Below are positions 1 through 8,798 of a DNA stretch of 64,000 bases, in pieces (the first letter of the stretch is position 1; each line of letters opens with the position of its first letter). A program made the position numbers and the translations under genes. The stretch comes from Sphingopyxis sp. HIX. GTDB taxonomy: Bacteria > Pseudomonadota > Alphaproteobacteria > Sphingomonadales > Sphingomonadaceae. The stretch covers positions 105,560 through 169,559 of the forward strand of contig NZ_LNSB01000002.1 of assembly GCF_001468285.1 (NCBI RefSeq), written 5' to 3'. The notes beneath the pieces are model-generated. The model was given only the letters and a program-made list of their open reading frames with translations, ran no database searches and had not been told where the DNA came from.

Positions 1-949
1 CGGTCAGGAAGTCGCGATATTTGAGCGACGGCGCCGCGCTCAGCGCGCACGCCGGCAGCGGATGGATACGCGCCGCGAGCTCGCGCATCGGCGCCGAGCT
101 GATCACATGCGCGGCGTCGATCACGACGTCGCCGCCCGGCCCGTTCGCGGTCAGCCGCCAGCGGCCGCTCACCTGGTCCTGCGTCAATTGCTTGAAGCTG
201 TGCCCCATCAGCACATGGTTGCCGCCCGCCTCGACGTGCCCGCGCGCCGCCTCCCACATCATCCCCGGCCCCAGCCGCGGATAGCGGAAAGTCTCGAGCA
301 AAGTCTTTGTCGCCATGCCGTCATTGGGCCTCTTGTTGAGACCCAGGCTGCGCTTCAGTCCGTCGAGCACCGCGGCGCCGAGGCTGAGCCCCTTGATGCG
401 CTGCGCCGCCCAGTCCGCCGACATTTCGTCGCACGGCATGCCCCACACCTTCTCGGTATAGGTCTTGAAGAAGATCGAATAGAGCTTCCGCCCGAACTGA
501 TTGATCGTCCAGTCCTCGAAACTGCGCACCTTCTTGTTCGGAAACAGCTTCGCCTGCGCATAGCTGATCATGCACAGGGTCGAACGCACGACGCCCAGAT
601 TCCACAGCGCCTCGAACGCGCGCAGCGGATAGGAGTAGAATTTGCCCTCATAATAGATGCGGCTCATCCGCGGGCGCTGGATGAAGTCGTCGGGGAGGAT
701 CTCGTTCCACAGGTCGACGACTTCCTGGCTCTTCGAAAAGAAGCGGTGCCCGCCGATGTCGAAACGGAAACCCTCATGCTCGACCGTGCGGCTGATCCCG
801 CCGACATAGACGGGGTCCTTCTCGATCACGGTGACCCTATAGCCTTCCTTGGTCAGCAGATAGGCGGCGGTCAGCCCCGCGGGCCCCGCCCCGATGATCG
901 CGACATCGGCGCTGGTCGGGCGGTTCTTCGAACCGGACACATTCGACAT
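1..949 (-). CDS. NAD(P)/FAD-dependent oxidoreductase (amine-oxidase / UDP-galactopyranose-mutase-like), C-terminus outside the window
   Basis: Partial gene that reads off the left edge; 316 codons are present. After about 15 residues comes a Rossmann FAD-binding motif, VAIIGAGPAGLTAAYLL, and then VIEKDPVYVGGIS with the acidic residue that contacts the ribose of FAD, and GGHRFFSK. This is the arrangement of the protoporphyrinogen-oxidase/UDP-galactopyranose-mutase-like superfamily. Members often act on cell-surface sugars or carotenoids, but the substrate cannot be read here. The start at 949 is chosen because GGGGAG lies six bases upstream. It is divergent from the TPR gene at 1112, so the 160-bp gap probably holds promoters for both. 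Confidence 0.8.
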   Translation of the reverse strand, partial: MSNVSGSKNRPTSADVAIIGAGPAGLTAAYLLTKEGYRVTVIEKDPVYVGGISRTVEHEGFRFDIGGHRFFSKSQEVVDLWNEILPDDFIQRPRMSRIYYEGKFYSYPLRAFEALWNLGVVRSTLCMISYAQAKLFPNKKVRSFEDWTINQFGRKLYSIFFKTYTEKVWGMPCDEMSADWAAQRIKGLSLGAAVLDGLKRSLGLNKRPNDGMATKTLLETFRYPRLGPGMMWEAARGHVEAGGNHVLMGHSFKQLTQDQVSGRWRLTANGPGGDVVIDAAHVISSAPMRELAARIHPLPACALSAAPSLKYRDFLT

Positions 950-1111
950 TTCGGACTCCCCACAGGCAAAATATTGCTCGTCGTCCGCTTTGGGCAAATA
1001 TGGATAAGGAAAGGTTAACGCCGCCCGCTTTGGCATTCGCCGCGCGCTTGGGAGCGCACATCTTCTATGATAGCCTGCCCCGGTTGTTCCGCGCCTTGGG
1101 GAGGGTTTGCG

Positions 1112-2881
1112 ATGTACCAGGGGTACAAGGCCGCCGCGATCGCTTGCATGGGATTCACCCTCGCCAGCCTGCCCGCCGAGCCCGGCTTTTCCGCCGCCGC
1201 GCTCGACGCACTCGATCCCACCCGCCTCGCCAAGGCCTTTTGCGGCGCGCGCGACGCGGGCGCCAGCCTCGCCAGCGAGCTGCTGATCGCCAGCGCTTAT
1301 GCCGCCCCGGCGAGTGCGGGCACCACCATCCCCCTCTACCCCGACCTCGCCGCGTCGCCCTTCCCCGTTTCGGCACAAGACGCAGAGGCGCGCGCCTATT
1401 TCAGCCAGGGGCTGCTGCTCACTTATGGTTTCAACCACGCCGGGGCGGTGCGCTCGTTCCGCGAGGCGCAGCGGCGCGAGCCCGGCTGCGCGTCCTGCTG
1501 GTGGGGCGAAGCGCTCGCGCTCGGCCCCAATATCAACGCGCCGATGGACGACCGCGACCGCGGCGCCGCGCTCGCTGCCATGGACCGCGCGATGGCGCTG
1601 CGCACGACCGCAACCCCGCTCGAACGCGCGCTGATCGAGGCGGTGGCGCTGCGCTATTCGCGCGACCCCGCCGCCGACCGCGCCGCGCTCGACGCCGCCT
1701 ATGCCGACGCGATGCTCGGCGTCGCGCGCCGCTTCCCCGCCGACGACGATGTCGCCGTGCTCGCGGCCGAGGCGGCGATGAACACCAGCCCGTGGAATTA
1801 TTGGGCGGGCGACAAGAAGACCCCGGTGGGTCGCAGCGGCGAGGCGGTGCGCCTCGTCGAGACCGTGCTCGCGCGCAACCCCGCGCACGTCCAGGCGAAC
1901 CATCTCTATATCCACCTCATGGAATCGGTCGATCCGGCGCGCGCCGAGGCCGCCGCCGACCGCCTCGCCGACCCGCGCGCGCCCAGCGCCGCGCATCTCG
2001 TCCATATGCCCGGCCATATCTACCAGCTGCGCGGCCGCCACGCCGATTCGATCCGCGTCAACATCGCCGCGGCGCGCGCCGACGAGGCCTATATCCTAGG
2101 CGCCGGCGACCAGGGGCTCGTGCGCTACGGCTATTATCCGCACAATATCCACTTCATCGTCACCTCGGCGCAGATGGCGGGCGACATGACGACCGCGGTG
2201 CGCGAGGCGAAGCGCCTCGGCGCGGTGCTCGACCCCGCGACCTCGGCGCGCATCGCGTGGATCCAGTCGATCGATGCCGCGCCCTATTTCGCGATGGCGC
2301 AATTCGCCGATCCGAAGGCGATCCTCGCCATGCCCGCCCCCGACGCGCGCCTGCCCTACCCGACCGCGATGCGCCACTACGCCCGCGCCGTCGCGCAGGC
2401 GCAGCGCGGCGATCGCGCTGGTTTCGACCGCGAACTCGCCGCGATGGAGAAGCTGCGCACGTCGGACGCCTTCGCCGACATGGTCGCGCAGGGCGTCCCC
2501 GGCCCCGATCTCGTCAAACTAGCCGAACTCGTCGCGCGCGGCCGCTTCGCCGCCCGCCTGCGCCGCTACGAGGAGGCGATCGCCTTCTACCGCCAGGCGA
2601 TCGAAGTCGAGGCGACGCTCCCCTATCAGGAACCGACCTACTGGTATTATCCGGTGCGCCAGTCGCTCGGCGCCGCGCTGTTCCAGGCCGGCCGTCCCGC
2701 CGAAGCGAGCGACGCCTTCCGTGCCGCGCTGACGCAGGCGCCGAACAACGGCTGGGCCCTTTACGGCCTCAGCCGCAGCGAAGCCGTGCAGGGCAAGAAA
2801 CTCGAAGCCGCCGCCGCGCGCCGCGCGCTGGACAAGGCATGGCTGGGCAAGGAGAGCTGGCTGCGGATGGACCGGCTATAG
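1112..2881 (+). CDS. TPR-repeat protein of the periplasmic CxxC/His-rich type, function unknown
   Basis: Encodes 589 residues. The start at 1112 is preceded by GGGGAGGG; an in-frame ATG at 1067 lacks such a site. The N-terminus (MYQGYKAAAIACMGFTLASL) looks like a signal peptide or membrane anchor. Helical tetratricopeptide-like repeats follow: AYFSQGLLLTYGFNHAGAVRSF near residue 115, and AIAFYRQAIEVEATL and ALFQAGRPAEASDAFRAAL near the C-terminus. Between them are a CxxC motif (EPGCASCWWGEA), a conserved NHLYIHLMES segment and a HLVHMPGHIYQLRGRH segment, both rich in histidine. I recognise the family but know no assigned biochemical role. Its 3' end overlaps the convergent usher-like gene by 6 bp. 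Confidence 0.8.
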   Translation: MYQGYKAAAIACMGFTLASLPAEPGFSAAALDALDPTRLAKAFCGARDAGASLASELLIASAYAAPASAGTTIPLYPDLAASPFPVSAQDAEARAYFSQGLLLTYGFNHAGAVRSFREAQRREPGCASCWWGEALALGPNINAPMDDRDRGAALAAMDRAMALRTTATPLERALIEAVALRYSRDPAADRAALDAAYADAMLGVARRFPADDDVAVLAAEAAMNTSPWNYWAGDKKTPVGRSGEAVRLVETVLARNPAHVQANHLYIHLMESVDPARAEAAADRLADPRAPSAAHLVHMPGHIYQLRGRHADSIRVNIAAARADEAYILGAGDQGLVRYGYYPHNIHFIVTSAQMAGDMTTAVREAKRLGAVLDPATSARIAWIQSIDAAPYFAMAQFADPKAILAMPAPDARLPYPTAMRHYARAVAQAQRGDRAGFDRELAAMEKLRTSDAFADMVAQGVPGPDLVKLAELVARGRFAARLRRYEEAIAFYRQAIEVEATLPYQEPTYWYYPVRQSLGAALFQAGRPAEASDAFRAALTQAPNNGWALYGLSRSEAVQGKKLEAAAARRALDKAWLGKESWLRMDRL

Positions 2882-5662
2882 CCCCGCCCCACCGTCACCG
2901 CCCGGCGGTCCGCGCGCATCGTTGCCTTCACCTGTCGCGCCCTCGCCGCCCTCGGCCAGCATCCGCGCCACGGGTTTCAGCGCCAGCGTGCCCAGCCGCA
3001 CGCGCGGGGTCGCCTTGCCCGGCGACGCGCTCACCGCAAAGGCCGTATCGAGGCGCAAGAGCTGCGCCGAGGCTTTCGCCGGGCGCACCGTATAGCGCCC
3101 ATAAGCCACGCTTTCGAAAAGGAAATATCCGTCGAACTCGCTGAGCGTCGTCGCGCGCACGCGCCCCTCGGCGTCGACCAGTTCGAGCCCCAGCCCCCCG
3201 ATCGCATTGCCGCCGTCGCGCATGACGGTGCCCTCGATCTCGCCTGCGGCGGTCATCGGGATCATCACGCGCGTCGCCACGCCCGGCCGCGGGGTGACCA
3301 CAACGCCGGGCAGCGCCGGCTGGACATAAGGATCGGGCAGGCTGCCCGCGTCGACCCCGATCATCACCGGGCGGAAGGGTTCGAGCCCGTCGATCGTCGC
3401 TGCGCCCGCCTTGTCGGTCGCCGCCTCGATGAAGGCGTTGCCCGCGGTCAGCGGCACACCGGGCAGCGTCGCCTCGTCGGCCTGCCGGATACCGTCGCCA
3501 TTGTCGTCCATCCACACTTCGGCGCTCACCTGCCCGCGCCCGCCGAGCTTCTCGCTCGACAGCCGCCAGCCGCCGCCCGCGCCCGCGCTGGTCCGCGGCT
3601 TGGGCCCGAAGCTGAAGGCGAGCGACAGCGACGCCGCGACCGAGCCGTCGCTCGCCACCTCGCCGAAACCCGTCAGCTGCAACGCCTTGAAACGGCGTGT
3701 ATATCCGATGCCCGCGCGCCCGCGATCGAGCCCCTTGTCGTAACCCAGCTCGGCGCGCCATTCGGCGTCGTGCTTGCCCGCCCATTCGGCGATCACCGTC
3801 GCGCGCGAATCGGCATTGGCGCCCGACAGCGCAAAGCGCGCCTCGCCGCGGAGACGCACGCGCCCGATACGCGCATTGGCCAGCAGGGTCGCGGTGACAT
3901 TGTCGGGCGGATCGGGCCCGATCGGCACCTTGGTGCGCATCCAGTCGAGCTGGCCGGTGAAGGTCAGCGCGCGAAAACTCGCCGACGCGCGCGCCGAGGC
4001 CTCGAGGCTCTGGATGCCCGAGGTCCGGTCGACATGGCGCAGGTCGAAATGCAGCGGCAGGATCGTCCGCCCCAGTTTGACCGATTGGTCGAGCGAGAGC
4101 TGATACAGCCCGTTGATATTGCCGACAAAACGATCCGAGGTAAAACCGCCCCAGCCGCGCATCGCCTCGGCGCGGACATAGGTCTCGCCGAACGCCGCGA
4201 GCCACCCCGCGCGCACCGCGCCGCCCCCGTCATCGGCGTAACTCCCCGCCACCTCGAGCAGCGTCGGCCCGATCGAGCGCCGCAGCGCGACTTCGCCATA
4301 GCTCCGCCGGACATTCTCGATCACCAGGCTGTGCGCATAGGCCGCGACCGACGTGCGCGGATCGAGCCCGCGCTCGATCCCAAGCGTGCCGCGCCAGCCG
4401 CGCCGGAACGGCCCCCGCCGGCGGTTGCCGAATTCGATCAGGTCGGCATTTTCCTGCGCGAAACCCGCCCAATACCAGGTCTGCTGCGGCGGGATCGAAT
4501 CGATCCCCACCTGCAACTGCTTGATCTCGCGCCGTATCTGCCCTTGGGGGCCATAGAGCACGATCTCGAAGCGATTCGAGCCATATTGCAGCGGCACGTC
4601 GAGAAATTCGTAGCGCCCCGACGAATCGGGGCTGGTGAAGGCCAGAAGCTGCCCGTTGCGATAGAGTTCGGCGTCCCAGCCGGCGGGCAGGTCGCCGCGA
4701 AAGCTCGTCTTGTCGAAGGCGTCGGGACGCTCGACCGGGCGATTGGTCAGCACCGCGCCGCGCCCCGGCGCCGACTGCGCGACGAGTCCGGTCGAGAGCA
4801 GGCTGACATCGCCCACCGCATAGTGCGTCGCCTTCAAGGGCCCCAGTAGATTGCCCTGCGGGTCGGTGCGATAGAGCCGCATCCGCAGACTGTCGGGCAC
4901 GCCCTCATTATCCGACGACAGTCGCGCGTCGAAGCTGTGCTTCAGCACCTCGCCGGCGGCGAATATCTCGTAGCGCGCCTGGACATAGTCGCCGCCGCGC
5001 TTGTCGGACACCGCGCCGAGCGAGGCGGCGACATCGACCGAGGGCGTCGCCCACATCTGATAGGGGCGCGTCGCCTGCGGCAGGCTCGCGAGGTCGAATT
5101 GCGCCGCGGGCTTGATCCCCGCCGCGCGCGCGCGGCGCTCGGCGGCGAGCTGGAAGGGCAATTTCTCCTTCGAATCGATGCGCAGCACCGCATTCGACAG
5201 ATCGGGGACGAGCGGCAGGTCGAGCCACGCCGACAATTGCTTCACATCGACGCACCAGCCCGCCGCGGTGTCGCGGATCGCCGTGGCGCCGATCGGGAAG
5301 CTTCGGCTGCCGCTCTGCACCTCGCCTGCGTCGCGATCGATCGTCAGGCTGCGGCGCTCGTCGAACACCCAGCCGGTTGCGCGGCGCAACTTCTTGTCGA
5401 CGCGCACCGGCAGGTCGAGCGCGAGCACGACATCGGCGAGGTCGACGCACACCCCCGACGGCGTCTGATAGCCGCGCACCCCGTCGCCGAGGCGGTACTG
5501 CCCCGACCGCACGTCGAACAGCCAGCTGTCGTCCTCATTGGGTTTCCACCCGTCGGAAAGCTCCGCTTTTTCAGCAGCATGGGCGCCGGTCGGGACGAGC
5601 CCGGCCAGCGCCAGCCCGGCCAATGCAGCCGGGAGAAATCGTGCAAGAACCGCGCGAAACAC
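2876..5662 (-). CDS. usher-like outer-membrane protein with C-terminal carboxypeptidase-regulatory/SdrD-B-like domains
   Basis: Encodes 928 residues with a clear signal peptide ending AHA-AEK near residue 30. Order of parts: an N-terminal periplasmic domain to about residue 175 with two conserved cysteine-containing segments; a segment around residue 330-400 (GDLPAGWDAELYRNGQLL, then YGSNRFEIVLYGPQGQIRRE) that resembles the plug/E-set region of CS1-type ushers; a long stretch of alternating residues to about 700 that reads as a beta-barrel; then an Asp-rich repeat (VWMDDNGDGIRQADE) and prealbumin-like folds. The chaperone gene is 29 bp upstream on the same strand. I infer it is the outer-membrane secretion pore for the pilin at 6963. 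It does not look like a classical FimD, so the usher call is inference. Confidence 0.65.
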   Translation of the reverse strand: MFRAVLARFLPAALAGLALAGLVPTGAHAAEKAELSDGWKPNEDDSWLFDVRSGQYRLGDGVRGYQTPSGVCVDLADVVLALDLPVRVDKKLRRATGWVFDERRSLTIDRDAGEVQSGSRSFPIGATAIRDTAAGWCVDVKQLSAWLDLPLVPDLSNAVLRIDSKEKLPFQLAAERRARAAGIKPAAQFDLASLPQATRPYQMWATPSVDVAASLGAVSDKRGGDYVQARYEIFAAGEVLKHSFDARLSSDNEGVPDSLRMRLYRTDPQGNLLGPLKATHYAVGDVSLLSTGLVAQSAPGRGAVLTNRPVERPDAFDKTSFRGDLPAGWDAELYRNGQLLAFTSPDSSGRYEFLDVPLQYGSNRFEIVLYGPQGQIRREIKQLQVGIDSIPPQQTWYWAGFAQENADLIEFGNRRRGPFRRGWRGTLGIERGLDPRTSVAAYAHSLVIENVRRSYGEVALRRSIGPTLLEVAGSYADDGGGAVRAGWLAAFGETYVRAEAMRGWGGFTSDRFVGNINGLYQLSLDQSVKLGRTILPLHFDLRHVDRTSGIQSLEASARASASFRALTFTGQLDWMRTKVPIGPDPPDNVTATLLANARIGRVRLRGEARFALSGANADSRATVIAEWAGKHDAEWRAELGYDKGLDRGRAGIGYTRRFKALQLTGFGEVASDGSVAASLSLAFSFGPKPRTSAGAGGGWRLSSEKLGGRGQVSAEVWMDDNGDGIRQADEATLPGVPLTAGNAFIEAATDKAGAATIDGLEPFRPVMIGVDAGSLPDPYVQPALPGVVVTPRPGVATRVMIPMTAAGEIEGTVMRDGGNAIGGLGLELVDAEGRVRATTLSEFDGYFLFESVAYGRYTVRPAKASAQLLRLDTAFAVSASPGKATPRVRLGTLALKPVARMLAEGGEGATGEGNDARGPPGGDGGAGL

Positions 5663-5691
5663 GGCTTTGCTCGTTTGGCCGTCCCGCTACC

Positions 5692-6519
5692 TCATTTCAC
5701 CACCCGGTCGGCCTCGTCGATCGTCCCGCCGCCGATTTCGCGGTCCTCGCTATAGCGGATCTTGACCTGCCCTTTGAGCTTCGCCGCGAGTTCGGGCGGC
5801 ACGCGCAGCGACACCTTGCGCTGCCCCACCTCGGGATAGACCGCAATGCCGCGCGCGAGCAACAGCGGCTCGGCGAGGCCCGGCCGCGTCACCTCGATAT
5901 CGCCGTAGACCGAGCGATTGCCCGTGCGCGCGAGGTCGAAGGCAAAGGCGGGGCCGTCGACGGTGTCCTCGACCCGCGCCTCGCCGATCTCGGCGCTCGC
6001 GCCGAGTTCGCCGACACGCACGATCACCGGGATCGTGATGCCATAGATCGGCGTCAGCGCGATCGACACGCCGCCGCTGCTTTGCTGTTTCGCGGGATCG
6101 ACCGCAGGCGCGGCGTCGGGCACCGCGCGGAACAACATATGCGCGCGATATTCGCCCGCCGGCATGCCCTCGGGCACGCGCACCCCGACGCGGATCACCT
6201 GCGGCTGGTTCGGCGGCAGCGTGACGCGGCGGGGGTTGAAGCTGATCATCGCGAGCGCGGCCTTCTCCGCGTCATTGGCATCGGCCTCCTCGATCTCGTC
6301 GAGTCCGCCCTGCGCGGTCATGCGCTTGATCTCGAGGCTGATACGATAGGTCGCGGGCGCGCTGCCGATATTGTTCAGCACCACCTCGGTCCCGCGCGAT
6401 CCGTCGAGCAGGATGCGCGTCGGCGCGACGAGCAGGTCGCCCGCGGCATGAGCAGGCGCAGCCGCCGCGCAAAGCACGGCCGCCGAAAACAGGCCGAAGC
6501 CCTTCAGAAATCGCAACAT
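5692..6519 (-). CDS. periplasmic pilus-assembly chaperone
   Basis: Encodes 275 residues with a signal peptide (LFSAAVLCAAAAPAHA). The mature protein begins GDLLVAPTRILLDGSRGTEVVLNNIGSAPATYRI, the G1-strand-like start of PapD/CooB-type immunoglobulin chaperones. FNPRRVTLPPNQPQVIRVGV is the usual proline-rich hinge before the subunit-binding strand. Such chaperones cap pilin subunits in the periplasm and hand them to the usher. The start at 6519 is chosen for the GGTGGGGACC site upstream and because the signal peptide follows directly; an in-frame ATG at 6612 would add 31 residues unlike a leader. It sits between the pilin and the usher-like gene. Confidence 0.8.
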   Translation of the reverse strand: MLRFLKGFGLFSAAVLCAAAAPAHAAGDLLVAPTRILLDGSRGTEVVLNNIGSAPATYRISLEIKRMTAQGGLDEIEEADANDAEKAALAMISFNPRRVTLPPNQPQVIRVGVRVPEGMPAGEYRAHMLFRAVPDAAPAVDPAKQQSSGGVSIALTPIYGITIPVIVRVGELGASAEIGEARVEDTVDGPAFAFDLARTGNRSVYGDIEVTRPGLAEPLLLARGIAVYPEVGQRKVSLRVPPELAAKLKGQVKIRYSEDREIGGGTIDEADRVVK

Positions 6520-6670
6520 GAAATGGTCCCCACCATTTAGGAAACCGTCGGCCCACACCGCCCGGCAGTCCCCACCCTGTTGCGCCAACATGGTTGATAT
6601 TTCGCTAACCATAGGGCGGCCGCGTGCCGACCGAGACGGGGCTTCCTGCCGAAGACGTCAGCGAGATTAT

Positions 6671-6840
6671 TTCGCGCAGAGACGCAAAGACACGAAGAAG
6701 CTGGCTCGCGGCCGGAAGGCCGCCATCCTATTCATCGCCGCGCCCACCGCCACGCAGCAGGAATAGGCCGCTTCGCGGCAGACACGACATCTTCGCGTCT
6801 TTGCGTCTTTGCGCGAAGCAAAAAATCCCGACCCGTCGGG
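6671..6840. repeat. dispersed inverted repeat, copy A
   Basis: Left arm 6671-6700 reads TTCGCGCAGAGACGCAAAGA followed by CACGAAGAAG. The right arm 6791-6830 is its approximate reverse complement (CTTTGCGTCTTTGCGCGAAG) and runs into CAAAAAATCCCGACCCGTCG. The interior is GC-rich with a smaller inverted repeat, gccggaaggccgcc. Other copies are near 7732, 10275, 12505, 53568 and 57964. Confidence 0.75.
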
Positions 6841-6872
6841 CTCCGACAACGCTCGCTGCGCGAAAACAGCGC

Positions 6873-6914
6873 AAAAAGGGCCGCCGGGGGCTGGTACCCC
6901 GACGACCCTTTTTT
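6873..6914 (-). terminator. intrinsic terminator after the DUF4402 pilin gene (possibly bidirectional)
   Basis: Read on the minus strand it is a GC stem (GGGTCGTCGGGG pairing with CCCCGGCGGCCC, small mismatches) followed by TTTTTGCGC. On the plus strand the same stem ends in TTTTTT. It lies 50 bp past the pilin stop and upstream of the chaperone, so most pilin transcripts should end here. Confidence 0.75.
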
Positions 6915-6962
6915 CGGCCGGCGGACGCAAGCGCCCGCCGTACCCCCCACCCTTATAAAGGC

Positions 6963-7460
6963 TTACTGATAGTTGGCGGTGACGTTGAACGTGCCCGAAT
7001 AGTCGCCCGCCGTCTGGTTGGCGCCGACGCTCAGCGTGCCACCGACCTGGAAGCTGCCGCCCGTCGCGCCCAGCGTGACGGTGCTCGCCGAATAGGTCAG
7101 CGACGACGACATCGTGCCGCCCAGCGAGCCGTTGAGCGTCACCGACGAATCGCCACCGACGACGACCACCGCACCCGAGGTGCCGGCGATGTTGAAGTTG
7201 GCGGCGGTGGTGGTGCCGGTGCAGGTCAGCCCGGTACCGCAGGTCGCAGCGCCCGAGGTCGACACCGCGACGGTCGAGGCGGTCGCGCCGCTGATCACCG
7301 TGGCGTACTGCAGGTCGCTGGTGTTGGTGAGCGTGATCTGGCGCAGGATCTTCGCCTTCGCCGTACCCGTGGCCGACGCCGCATGCGCCGCCGAGGCGTT
7401 CATGGCGAGGGCAGCAATCGCGGCGCCCAGCAGGGCGCGCTTCATTCCAATGGTGCGCAT
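6963..7460 (-). CDS. DUF4402 / spore-coat-U-like pilin subunit
   Basis: Encodes 165 residues with a signal peptide (LLGAAIAALAMNASAAHA). The mature part starts ASATGTAKAKILRQITLTNT, is almost free of charged residues, and is rich in Ser, Thr, Gly and Val. It has one pair of cysteines (AATCGTGLTCTG) that could form a disulfide, and ends in alternating SGTFNVTANYQ, the donor-strand-like C-terminus of DUF4402 and spore-coat-U proteins. With the chaperone and usher-like genes downstream it is most likely the structural subunit of a surface fibre. The start at 7460 has AAGGGA upstream; a second Met five codons in has no such site. Confidence 0.8.
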   Translation of the reverse strand: MRTIGMKRALLGAAIAALAMNASAAHAASATGTAKAKILRQITLTNTSDLQYATVISGATASTVAVSTSGAATCGTGLTCTGTTTAANFNIAGTSGAVVVVGGDSSVTLNGSLGGTMSSSLTYSASTVTLGATGGSFQVGGTLSVGANQTAGDYSGTFNVTANYQ

Positions 7461-7832
7461 ATGATTTGGTCCCTTGAACTATCGTGTCGCGAATGGAAAT
7501 CCCACCCCATCGCTGCCGCCCTTCTACGGCGCACCCGTTCAGCCTTTGCCCAACAACCATGGTTAACGGCGCATATACGATTGGCCCGCATTTCCGATGG
7601 AAAGCAGGCTAAATCAGCGCTTTGGCGCTGTTTCAGGGTGACAGTGGGGACCGTCTCTTTCTACTAACGGCCCGGTTCGGCACAAATTAAGCCCGGCCGA
7701 AAGACCGATTCGAGCCGTGTCGCCGGATCGGGATTCGCGGAGGGGCGCAAAGGACGCAGAGCGCTGCGGAGCTGCCCATTCCTCTGCGCTCTCTGCGCCT
7801 CTGCGCGAATCAATTCATGCCTTCGGCGGCTA
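7461..7832. other. 372-bp spacer between pilin and parB genes
   Basis: The part nearest 7460 must hold the pilin promoter; no convincing -35/-10 pair stands out. A repeat copy lies at 7732-7811, close to the parB stop. I see no gene and no strong terminator with a T-tract. Confidence 0.55.
7732..7811. repeat. dispersed inverted repeat, copy B (short form)
   Basis: GATTCGCGGAGGGGCGCAAA with GGACGCAGAGCG on the left pairs imperfectly with CCTCTGCGCTCTCTGCGCCT and CTGCGCGAATC on the right around a short centre. It is a diverged, shortened relative of the copies at 6671 and 53568 and lies just beyond the end of parB, where a hairpin could also act in 3'-end formation. Confidence 0.6.
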
Positions 7833-8798
7833 TCAGATCGATTCGCCAGACAATCGCTGGCAGATCATGTCGAGCTGGTCGAGCGACGCGAATTTGAGCG
7901 TCAGCGCGCCCTTGCCCCCGCCGGCATATTGGATCGCGACGCCGATGCCGAGCAGCTCGGACAGGTGCCGCTCGACCGCGACGATGTCGGGGTCGCGCCC
8001 GCCGTCGATGCTCTTATATTCGATCGGCGCCTTGCGCCCGCCGCCCTTGCCCGTGCGCACCAGCGCCTCGACCGCGCGCACCGACAGGCCTTCCTTGACG
8101 ACCTTGCGCGCGATCGCCTCGGCCCCCTCGGCGCCGATCAGCGCGCGCGCATGCCCCATCGCCAGCGACCCGTCGCCGACCAGCGCCTGCACGCTGTCGG
8201 GCAGGTCGAGCAATCGCATCAGATTCGCGACATGGCTGCGCGACTTGCCGACCAGCTTCGCCAGCGCGTCCTGGCTGTGCCCGAAATCCTCGATCAGCTT
8301 GCGATAGGCCCCGGCCTCTTCGATCGCATTCAGATCCTGCCGCTGGATATTCTCGACCAGCGCGATCTCGTAGGTCGCCGCATCGTCCAAGGCGCGCACC
8401 AGCGCGGGGATGGCATGCAGCCCCGCGCGCTGCGCCGCGCGCCAGCGCCGCTCGCCCGCGACAAGCTGATAGCCCCCCCCGTCGGGCGCCGCGCGCACGA
8501 TGATCGGCTGGAGCAGGCCGCGCGCCGCGATCGAGTCGGCGAGCTCGGCGATCGCATCTTCATCGAAATGACGCCGCGGCTGCCCCGGCAGCGGACGAAT
8601 CGCGCCGACCGGCACGTGCTGCACCGCATCGCCCGAGACCGGCGCGGCGACCTTCGCCGCCCCGCCCGGGCTCGCGAGCACCGGTGCCTCGACCGCCGCA
8701 TCGCCGAACAGCGCGTTCAGCCCGCGCCCCAACCCCGACGGCCGCTTTTTCGCGGGAGCCGCTGCGGTAGTGCCAGTTTCTTTATCGTTATCAGACAT
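7833..8798 (-). CDS. parB: chromosome-partitioning protein ParB
   Basis: Encodes 321 residues. ParB binds parS sites, uses CTP to slide along DNA as a clamp, and works with ParA to separate origins. The N-terminal LGRGLNALFG (about residues 23-32) is the conserved ParA-contact segment. GERRWR at 115-120 is the CTP-binding box, ENIQRQDLNAIEEA begins near 149, and a helix-turn-helix lies at about 174-200. A C-terminal dimerisation domain completes the protein. It starts directly after the parA stop with no gap, so the two are co-translated. Its three binding sites are at 9654, 11731 and 12594. Confidence 0.97.
   Translation of the reverse strand: MSDNDKETGTTAAAPAKKRPSGLGRGLNALFGDAAVEAPVLASPGGAAKVAAPVSGDAVQHVPVGAIRPLPGQPRRHFDEDAIAELADSIAARGLLQPIIVRAAPDGGGYQLVAGERRWRAAQRAGLHAIPALVRALDDAATYEIALVENIQRQDLNAIEEAGAYRKLIEDFGHSQDALAKLVGKSRSHVANLMRLLDLPDSVQALVGDGSLAMGHARALIGAEGAEAIARKVVKEGLSVRAVEALVRTGKGGGRKAPIEYKSIDGGRDPDIVAVERHLSELLGIGVAIQYAGGGKGALTLKFASLDQLDMICQRLSGESI

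Larger units (their letters stand above)
6520..6962. other. 443-bp spacer between pilin and chaperone genes
   Basis: No coding region is credible here. The right end holds the pilin terminator (6873-6914) and the centre holds one copy of the dispersed TTTCGCGC-armed repeat (6671-6840). The left end carries the chaperone ribosome site. I see no clear promoter, although the distance from the pilin makes one for the chaperone/usher pair likely. Confidence 0.6.

Noticed and set aside
1000..3144. 714-codon plus-strand frame overlapping the TPR gene
   Set aside because: Different frame of the TPR gene; the product is Arg/Pro-rich with no family pattern, while the 589-residue frame has repeats, a leader and a ribosome site.
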